Below, piece by piece: positions 58,158 through 64,000 of a DNA stretch of 64,000 nucleotides. The stretch comes from Synechococcus sp. 1G10 (GTDB taxonomy: Bacteria; Cyanobacteriota; Cyanobacteriia; PCC-6307; Cyanobiaceae): the NCBI RefSeq assembly GCF_002252625.1, contig NZ_NQKW01000003.1, forward strand, positions 1-64,000, read 5' to 3'. Both the position numbers and the translations under genes were made by a program. Below the pieces are notes generated by a model. It did no database searches. It was not told the origin of the DNA and worked only from the letters and a program-made list of their open reading frames with translations. Position 1 is the first letter of the stretch. Every line of letters starts with the position of its first letter.

Positions 58158-58868
58158 TCAGAAAGCGCCAGAGGCGGGCATGAGGGTCAAGTCCTCCACC
58201 ACCTGGGACGGAGGCTGCTGAGCAAGGAACAGCAAGGCTTCCGCGGCTTGATCAACATCAAGCATGGCACGGCGATCGAAGGTGCTGTGGACGGTTTTCG
58301 TCACCCAGAGAGGGGTGTCGACCGCGCCGAGAGTGAGGGTGGAGACGCGAATGCCATGGCTGCGTTCCTCGGCGGCGAGGCAGCGACTGAAAGATTCCAG
58401 CGCCGCTTTGGTAGTGCAATAGGCCCCCCATTCGGGAAACGTATTCCTGGCGGCATGGCTGCTCACGTTGATGATCAGGCTGGATTCTTGCTGACGTAAT
58501 CCAGGCAGGACCGCCTGACAGACCTGAAAGACACTGGTGAGGTTGAGTTGAAGCAACCATTGCCATGCGCCCAGATCCATCGTGGCCAGTTCACCGGTGT
58601 AAGCGGCTCCGGCATTGTTGATCACCACCGTGGGCAGCAGTCCGCGGCCCAGCAGATCACTTAGATAGCCTGGGAGGTTCTGGGAATCGGTGAGATCCGC
58701 CGTCACCCATTCCACTCGTCGGCCGATGGCACGAAGCGGGGCTGCGACGCTTTCGAGATCACCGCCGGAGCGTGCCAGGAGCAGAAGATCCCAGCCTGCA
58801 GCCGCGAAGCGGCTGGCAGCAGCTGCTCCGATGCCCCTGGAGGCACCAGTGATCAAAACGGAAGCCAA
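58158..58868 (-). CDS. SDR family oxidoreductase
   Basis: A 236-aa short-chain dehydrogenase. The cofactor motif is ITGASRGIGAAAASRFAAAGW, then VVINNAGAAYTG (NNAG), catalytic Ser in INVSSHAAR and Tyr-Lys in AYCTTKAALESF. The C-terminus is that of an NADP-type reductase, without a substrate-specific mark. It lies directly upstream of folE on the same strand; pteridine or fatty-acid substrates would both be plausible from the surroundings, but are not shown. Confidence 0.9.
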   Translation of the reverse strand: MASVLITGASRGIGAAAASRFAAAGWDLLLLARSGGDLESVAAPLRAIGRRVEWVTADLTDSQNLPGYLSDLLGRGLLPTVVINNAGAAYTGELATMDLGAWQWLLQLNLTSVFQVCQAVLPGLRQQESSLIINVSSHAARNTFPEWGAYCTTKAALESFSRCLAAEERSHGIRVSTLTLGAVDTPLWVTKTVHSTFDRRAMLDVDQAAEALLFLAQQPPSQVVEDLTLMPASGAF

Positions 58869-58892
58869 GCTGGTCGTGTGTCGAATCGAACC

Positions 58893-59882
58893 TTAAGGGG
58901 TTGCGCCGGATTCCGTGGCCTCTGGATCCAGGATCCGGCCCATGCGCCGGAACTTGGCATAACGCTGCTCCAGCAGGTCGGCTTCGCTGAGCTGACCCAA
59001 TTCTTGCAGGCCCTGAACCAGGGCAACACGCAGGGTCTCGGCAGCCTGGAGCGGTGCCCAGTGGTTACCGCCGGAGGGTTCACTCAACACTGTGTCGACA
59101 ACCCCCAACTGCAGCAGATCGTCAGCGGTGATGCGCAGGGCGGCGGCGGCGGCCGGGGCCTGGGCCGCATCCCGCCAGAGGATCGAGGCGCAGGCTTCAG
59201 GACTGGCCACGGTGTAGACGCTGTGCTCAAACATCAGCAGGCGGTCGGCCACACCGATGCCAAGGGCGCCGCCGGAGCCACCTTCACCGATCACTGTGGC
59301 GATCACCGGAACCCGGAGGCGGAACATCTCGCGCAGATTCACAGCGATCGCCTCGCCCTGCCCCTGCTCTTCGGCGAGCACGCCGGCGTAGGCGCCAGGG
59401 GTGTCAATGAAGCAGAGGATCGGCAAGCAGAAGCGATCGGCATGCTCCATCAGGCGCAGAGCCTTGCGGTACCCACCCGGGGAGGCCATGCCGAAGTTTC
59501 TGGCCACATTCTCCTTGGTGTCGCGGCCCTTTTGGTGGCCGATCAGGACAACCCCCTGCTCACCGATGCGGCCGATGCCGCCCACCAGGGCCTGGTCATC
59601 GGAGCCTCGGCGATCTCCGTGGAGCTCAAACCATTCATCGGTGATCACCTGGATGTAATCCAGGGTGCTCGGCCTCTGGGGGTGGCGAGCCACCTGGATC
59701 TTCTGAGCGGGTGTGAGGGACTGAAAAATCTCCACCCGGCGACGGGCCGCCAGGGTTTCCAGCTGCAGCAGTTGCTGACTGACATCCACTTCCGAATCCC
59801 TGGCCAGCTGGCGGATCTGATCAATCTGATTCTCCAGTTCCACCAATGGTTTTTCGAAGTCGAGCAGTGGGCGGCGGGCCAT
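58893..59882 (-). CDS. accA: Acetyl-CoA carboxylase carboxyltransferase subunit alpha
   Basis: A 329-aa Acc[21 protein letters not shown] at the N-terminus, [16 protein letters not shown], the carboxybiotin/CoA-binding [20 protein letters not shown] and [14 protein letters not shown]. It makes malonyl-CoA with AccB, AccC and AccD. The neighbouring aar and ado genes use fatty acyl-ACP, so this segment groups fatty-acid supply with alkane formation. Confidence 0.96.
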   Translation of the reverse strand: MARRPLLDFEKPLVELENQIDQIRQLARDSEVDVSQQLLQLETLAARRRVEIFQSLTPAQKIQVARHPQRPSTLDYIQVITDEWFELHGDRRGSDDQALVGGIGRIGEQGVVLIGHQKGRDTKENVARNFGMASPGGYRKALRLMEHADRFCLPILCFIDTPGAYAGVLAEEQGQGEAIAVNLREMFRLRVPVIATVIGEGGSGGALGIGVADRLLMFEHSVYTVASPEACASILWRDAAQAPAAAAALRITADDLLQLGVVDTVLSEPSGGNHWAPLQAAETLRVALVQGLQELGQLSEADLLEQRYAKFRRMGRILDPEATESGATP

Positions 59883-59960
59883 GGCGTGGGAAGGGGGACG
59901 GCTCTGGGGGAATCAGTGCTGGCTCATGGGGAGTATCGCCAGCTGATGTGTGATGACCGT

Positions 59961-61007
59961 TCAGACAGCCGCGAGCTGTGGGAGCTGAGCCTGATTCAGG
60001 CCGAGCGAACGGAAGCCATGACGAAGAGAGGCGGCCCCGATCAGCTCCATGTTCGCCAGGGTGATGTTGTTGCGGCCCCAGCTGAAATTGGTGTGAATAC
60101 CCTCGAACTCCAGCAGCATGGCTTCTGCGAAACAGGCAAATAGCTGACGCCTGGGATTTTCCATCTCTGCCATCTCCATCATCTGCCAGCCGATGTCCTG
60201 CCAGAACTCAACGATGCCCCCCTTGATGACGTGCACGTTGGCGCCAGCCACCTTGCTGTCGAGATTCTTGGGATAGCCGCCATCAATCATCAGGCAGGGT
60301 GACTTGAGGCTGGCCGGATCGATGCTCAGGCTCTGCGGCAGGCTGGCCACCCACACCACCACATCGGCTTCTGGCAGGGCCTCTTCAAGGCTGAGGATGC
60401 GGCCGCCGCCAAGTTCGGTCTGCAGATCAAGCAAAGGCTGGGGCTGGCGTGCCACCAGCAGCAGCTCACCGACACCCGTTTTCTGACTGAGCCAGCGGCA
60501 GACGGCACTGCCAATGTCGCCTGTAGCCCCTACCACGGCCACCTTGGCGAGGCTCAGGTCGATGCCTAGAGCTGGTGCGTTCGTTTCCACCTGTTGGGCA
60601 ATAACCCAGGCGGTATGGGTGTTGCCGGTGGTGAAGCGCTCCCACTCCAGAGCGGTGCTTCGGATCTGCTGGTTCTTGAGCAGGTTGAAGTTCTCGAAGA
60701 TGATCGAGGTGAATCCCCCCAGGGCAGTGATGTCAATCCCACTCTTCTGGGCCAGTTCCATCGCGCTGAGCACTTTGCGCCGGGCTGTCTTGAACCGGCT
60801 GAGCATCTCAGGCACGAACACCGAATCGATGTAGGCACCCTCAATGGTTTTGCCAGTGAGGCTGGTGACGCTGAAAGTCTCCACGAGCTGAGGTGGAGCA
60901 ACACACCACAGGTCGAGGTCACCGTCGGCGTATTCGGGAAAACCCAGCTCCAGGGCCTTGCTCCGAGCTTGCTCAAGGCTGGTTGAGTGGCCGATCAGAC
61001 CGAACAT
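59961..61007 (-). CDS. aar: Long-chain acyl-ACP reductase
   Basis: A 348-aa enzyme reducing fatty acyl-ACP to aldehyde with NADPH. The start [18 protein letters not shown] at 61007 is the conserved N-terminus; the frame upstream is not needed. The NADPH motif is [16 protein letters not shown] and the acyl-binding Cys lies in [15 protein letters not shown]. It follows ado, and the pair forms the cyanobacterial alkane pathway. Confidence 0.96.
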   Translation of the reverse strand: MFGLIGHSTSLEQARSKALELGFPEYADGDLDLWCVAPPQLVETFSVTSLTGKTIEGAYIDSVFVPEMLSRFKTARRKVLSAMELAQKSGIDITALGGFTSIIFENFNLLKNQQIRSTALEWERFTTGNTHTAWVIAQQVETNAPALGIDLSLAKVAVVGATGDIGSAVCRWLSQKTGVGELLLVARQPQPLLDLQTELGGGRILSLEEALPEADVVVWVASLPQSLSIDPASLKSPCLMIDGGYPKNLDSKVAGANVHVIKGGIVEFWQDIGWQMMEMAEMENPRRQLFACFAEAMLLEFEGIHTNFSWGRNNITLANMELIGAASLRHGFRSLGLNQAQLPQLAAV

Positions 61008-61118
61008 GCAGCTGTTGAGGGGGGCGGATGGATGCGGCTGTGGCCGACAACACATCCTGCCATGGCTGAAGTAGCTGGAAGAGCTCACCCAGTGGCTGGA
61101 AGAGCGCCTCGAGAGGCT

Positions 61119-61880
61119 TCAGCCCAGCAGCGCGGCGGTGGCCATGCGGGCGATCTCCCTTGTGGTGAAGCCGATGTCGGTTAGAGCTTCCTGGTAAGAG
61201 GTCATGAAGTCGGCCATCAGATCCTCCTGGTCCATCTGCAGCACCGCGGCGTCGCCGGCCACCTGCTCCAGCATCTTGCGCACCAGTGGCAGGTTGACCC
61301 TGTTGGCCTGCTCGAGTTCTTCGCGGGAGGACTCGAGGTTGGCTTTCAGCCATTCCTGACCGTAGTTGAGATGAGTGTATTCATCCTTGACCACACCTTC
61401 GGTGATCTTGCGGGCGAAGGGATCTGCAACGGGGATGTAGATGTGGTAGGCCGAGATGGCAAATGCTTCGATCAGGATGGCCTGGATCAGCAGACAGGTG
61501 ACCACCTTGCCTTCGGCCAGTGCCGTCTGGAAATTGCCATGCAGGGGTGAGAAGAACTCCTTGGCGAAGTCCATGTCGGCAATGACCGACAGATTGTTTG
61601 CGCAGGCCGTGAACCCCTTCTTGTGCTTGAGCTCCATGCGGGCCAGCCGAGCAAGCTCTTCAGCCTGGTCGGGGATCAGGCTGCCGAGCGAAATGTAGTT
61701 GTCGTGGGCTTCCTGCTCACCTTCGATCACAATTGCGTTGATTCGGCTGTAAGCGTCCTTGTAGATGCTGCTGCTGAAATCAGGCAATCCGAGAGCCTGC
61801 TCAGCGCTGGCGCCGAGAGCCGTGGCGGCGGTGGCTGTGGCTGGAGCGGTTGCAGCGATGGTGCTCTCGAGGCTGGACAT
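61119..61880 (-). CDS. ado: Aldehyde-deformylating oxygenase
   Basis: A 253-aa ferritin-like di-iron enzyme making C(n-1) alkanes and formate from fatty aldehydes. ATG 61880 is chosen for normal length. The iron ligands appear in [43 protein letters not shown] and [15 protein letters not shown]. It lies 111 bp upstream of aar on the same strand. Confidence 0.96.
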   Translation of the reverse strand: MSSLESTIAATAPATATAATALGASAEQALGLPDFSSSIYKDAYSRINAIVIEGEQEAHDNYISLGSLIPDQAEELARLARMELKHKKGFTACANNLSVIADMDFAKEFFSPLHGNFQTALAEGKVVTCLLIQAILIEAFAISAYHIYIPVADPFARKITEGVVKDEYTHLNYGQEWLKANLESSREELEQANRVNLPLVRKMLEQVAGDAAVLQMDQEDLMADFMTSYQEALTDIGFTTREIARMATAALLG

Positions 61881-61938
61881 GGCGTCGCCGGCAAGGGGAT
61901 CAGTGTCAGCGACTGTAACCAGGCCTGCCGGAATCGGT

Positions 61939-62733
61939 TCAGGGGTGCGGTGGCCAGTCACTGGTGAGCAGATCCTTGAGCAGCGTGACCCAGCCCTCAA
62001 CAAGGGCTCTGTACAGCGCTTCGCCTAGGGCTCCGTCGGCGCCACGGGCATCTCCCACTACCCCGCTGGCGGAGAGATCGGCTGTCAGCCAAGCGGTGGG
62101 GACAGCGCCCTCAAGACTCCAGCCCGCTGGCGGGGCCGGATCGGGTTGACCCTCCCGGGGCCGTTCATGCCCCACCAGTTCCGGGGCCAGATGCAGCATC
62201 AGGCTCGTTTCGGCCAGTGCTGCATGCAATCCCTCGCTGCGTTCCGGCTCAGGCAGCAGTGCCGCCACCCCTGGCGGACCGCTCCAGAGGAAGCAAGGCA
62301 TCACGGCCAGGCGGGGATGGGCAGCCCGCAGCTGCCGCGCCGCCACCTGCAACAGGGCGATCTGGCCGCCGTGGGCGTTGAAGAGCACCAGGCGCTGAAA
62401 CCCGGCCCGGGCGAGGTCGCCCCCGACGGCCATCACCACCTGGAGCATCACCTCCGCTGGCAGGCTGAGAGTGCCTGGGAAGGCTCCGTGTTCGGGGGAA
62501 AAGCCCAGCTGGAACAGAGGCAGCCGCCAGATTGGCAGATCAGCGGGCAGCTGTTCGAGTACGGCCTGCAGCACCCGTTCGGCAAAGATCGCGTCGGTGC
62601 CCAGGGGCAGATGGGGGCCGTGTTGCTCCACGGCTCCGAACGGCCAGATCACCGTGCTGCCCGCTCGGGCGGCCGCCTCCCGGGCCGCCATCCAGCTGAG
62701 ACCTTCCAGGGCGTGCTTGGCAGGTGCTCCCAT
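61939..62733 (-). CDS. Creatininase family protein
   Basis: A 264-aa member of the creatininase/formamide hydrolase family. The metal-binding parts are [29 protein letters not shown] and [15 protein letters not shown]. Creatininase itself is unlikely in a cyanobacterium; related enzymes act on cyclic amides or formamides in cofactor metabolism. ATG 62733 gives the usual length. It is divergent from the S1-domain gene across 52 bp. Confidence 0.9.
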   Translation of the reverse strand: MGAPAKHALEGLSWMAAREAAARAGSTVIWPFGAVEQHGPHLPLGTDAIFAERVLQAVLEQLPADLPIWRLPLFQLGFSPEHGAFPGTLSLPAEVMLQVVMAVGGDLARAGFQRLVLFNAHGGQIALLQVAARQLRAAHPRLAVMPCFLWSGPPGVAALLPEPERSEGLHAALAETSLMLHLAPELVGHERPREGQPDPAPPAGWSLEGAVPTAWLTADLSASGVVGDARGADGALGEALYRALVEGWVTLLKDLLTSDWPPHP

Positions 62734-62785
62734 CCTCTCCACGGGCCGATCCTTACAGTGTGGTGCTGTCAGATCACCCTGGGCC

Positions 62786-64000
62786 ATGGCTGGATCGCAG
62801 CGTCCCGTTCCACCCGCAGGCCCCCGCTCCAAGCCGGTGCCTCCTTCCCAGGCGGAGCCGCCGTTGCGCAAGCCTCCCCAGCTCATGTACCTCAGCCGCA
62901 AGGATGAGGAGGAGGACAAGACATCGCCGGCGCCCAGCGCAGAACAGGCCGGATTGAATGCGCCGCAGGGTGCCTCGAGTGCGGCCCCACCCCGTCCGGC
63001 TTCAGCTCCCCAGGCAGGAGCAGAGCTGGCCAGCGATGACGACCGCTTCGAGATCGCGAGCCTTGAAGGCATGACCATGGCCGACCTGATGGGCGCGCCT
63101 GATGGTCCCTCCCGTCAGGCGCGCTCCAGCCGCTCTGCCGCTGGCGCCGGCTCAGGCACCACCACCTCCCGGCCGACCCGAACCGTCGATGATTTCGACT
63201 TCGATGAGGACGCCTTTCTCGCCGCCCTCGATGAGAACGAGCCTGTGGGTGCCACTGGTGATGTGGTCACCGGCACGGTGATCAGCGCTGAAAGCGATGG
63301 GGTTTATATCGACATCGGCGGCAAAGCGCCGGGCTTCATGCCCAAGGCCGAAGCCGGTCTCGGGGTGATCGGCAATCTCAAGGAACGCTTTCCAAAGGGT
63401 CAGCCCGTTGAGGTGCTGGTCACCCGCGAGCAGAACGCCGATGGCATGGTCACGATCAGCGCCCGGGCCCTGGCCCTGCGCCAGAGCTGGGAGAAGTTGA
63501 AGCAACTGGAGGCCGCCGGCAAGGTGGTGCAGGTGAAGGTGACCGGCTTCAACCGGGGCGGCGTCACCTGCGACCTGGAGGGCCTGAGGGGGTTCATTCC
63601 CCGCTCCCAGCTGCAGAACGGCGAGAACCACGAGCAGCTGGTCGGCACTTCTTTTGCCGTGGCCTTCCTGGAGGTGAATGCCGAGACCCGCAAGTTGGTG
63701 CTCTCCGAGAAGCGGGCCGCCAGTGCCTCATTGCTGGCTGATCTGGAGGTGGGTCAACTGGTGGATGGTCAGGTGGTGTCGGTCAAGCCTTATGGCTTCT
63801 TCGTGGATCTCGGTGGGGTCAGTGGTCTGCTGCACCAGTCGTCCATCACTGGCGTTCATCTGCGCGACATCCGGGAGGTCTTCAGCCAGGGGGAGCGGCT
63901 CAAGGCAATGGTCACCCAGATCGATTCCTCCCGTGGCCGGATCGCCCTCAACACTGCCCTGCTCGAGACCCAGCCAGGCGAGCTGCTCACGGCCAAGGAC
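62786..64000 (+). CDS. S1 RNA-binding domain protein (ribosomal protein S1-like), 3' end missing
   Basis: The frame is open from ATG 62786 to the right edge (405 codons). The first about 145 residues are a disordered Pro/Ala/Ser-rich, partly acidic extension (RKDEEEDKTS, TVDDFDFDEDAFLAALDEN). Three S1 OB-fold domains follow: VTGTVISAESDGVYIDIGG, VVQVKVTGFNRGGVTCDLEG and VDGQVVSVKPYGFFVDLGG. Three S1 domains are typical of cyanobacterial S1, and the extension suggests the second paralogue (rps1b type). The C-terminus is not visible. Confidence 0.9.
   Translation, partial: MAGSQRPVPPAGPRSKPVPPSQAEPPLRKPPQLMYLSRKDEEEDKTSPAPSAEQAGLNAPQGASSAAPPRPASAPQAGAELASDDDRFEIASLEGMTMADLMGAPDGPSRQARSSRSAAGAGSGTTTSRPTRTVDDFDFDEDAFLAALDENEPVGATGDVVTGTVISAESDGVYIDIGGKAPGFMPKAEAGLGVIGNLKERFPKGQPVEVLVTREQNADGMVTISARALALRQSWEKLKQLEAAGKVVQVKVTGFNRGGVTCDLEGLRGFIPRSQLQNGENHEQLVGTSFAVAFLEVNAETRKLVLSEKRAASASLLADLEVGQLVDGQVVSVKPYGFFVDLGGVSGLLHQSSITGVHLRDIREVFSQGERLKAMVTQIDSSRGRIALNTALLETQPGELLTAKD

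Overview
The window comes from an alpha-cyanobacterium of the Cyanobium/Synechococcus group. The evidence is a complete alpha-carboxysome (cso) operon with form IA Rubisco, a CO2-uptake NDH-1 cluster, both light-independent (ChlL/N/B) and light-dependent protochlorophyllide reductases, PsaM, and the AAR/ADO alkane pair, all in high-GC DNA.

Positions 1-15.9 kb are an accessory island next to a tRNA-Pro(TGG) gene (15903-15976). Its left part holds a cut-off TolQ/MotA-like stator gene with two ExbD/TolR-like partners, then three small secreted proteins and a small soluble one, then an EVE-HNH fusion that resembles modification-dependent restriction enzymes. Its right part (5.6-15.7 kb) looks like a phage satellite or defective prophage. 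It has large and putative small terminase subunits, a small serine recombinase, a xis-like HTH protein, and a 1454-aa TOPRIM-helicase-exonuclease-PolA replicase, but no capsid, portal or tail gene. The interdomain linker of the replicase gene carries a dense array of a 10-bp repeat inside a perfect 24-bp inverted repeat, which could be an origin embedded in the gene. Short TTGTCCGCG repeats lie beside the tRNA 3' end, where an attachment site would be expected.

Positions 16-29.5 kb are ordinary chromosome: sbcDC, ridA, an ABC ATPase, gloB, hisG, an ABC exporter, an alpha/beta hydrolase, a GNAT acetyltransferase, a TIGR04282/TIGR04283 pair, and an HtrA-type lipoprotein protease. dnaA follows at 29.6-31.1 kb.

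Positions 31-45 kb are one long minus-strand carbon-concentrating supercluster. In transcription order it is csoS1, cbbL, cbbS, csoS2, csoSCA, csoS4A, csoS4B, csoS1E-like, a bacterioferritin-like gene, ndhF4, ndhD4, chpX, acRAF and cbbX. It encodes the carboxysome shell, its scaffold, Rubisco, carbonic anhydrase, Rubisco assembly and activation factors, and the CO2-hydrating NDH-1 module that raises cytosolic bicarbonate. csoS1D is not in the window.

Positions 45-64 kb hold chlN-chlB-chlL on the plus strand, a decayed zinc-metallopeptidase pseudogene, two hypothetical membrane/soluble genes, por, an FtsL-like small membrane protein, psaM, a CRR6-like NDH-1 assembly factor, a TauE/SafE permease, a lipoate-ligase-family protein, a site-2 protease, trpF, folE, an SDR, accA, aar, ado, a creatininase-family protein and the start of an S1-domain protein that runs off the right end.
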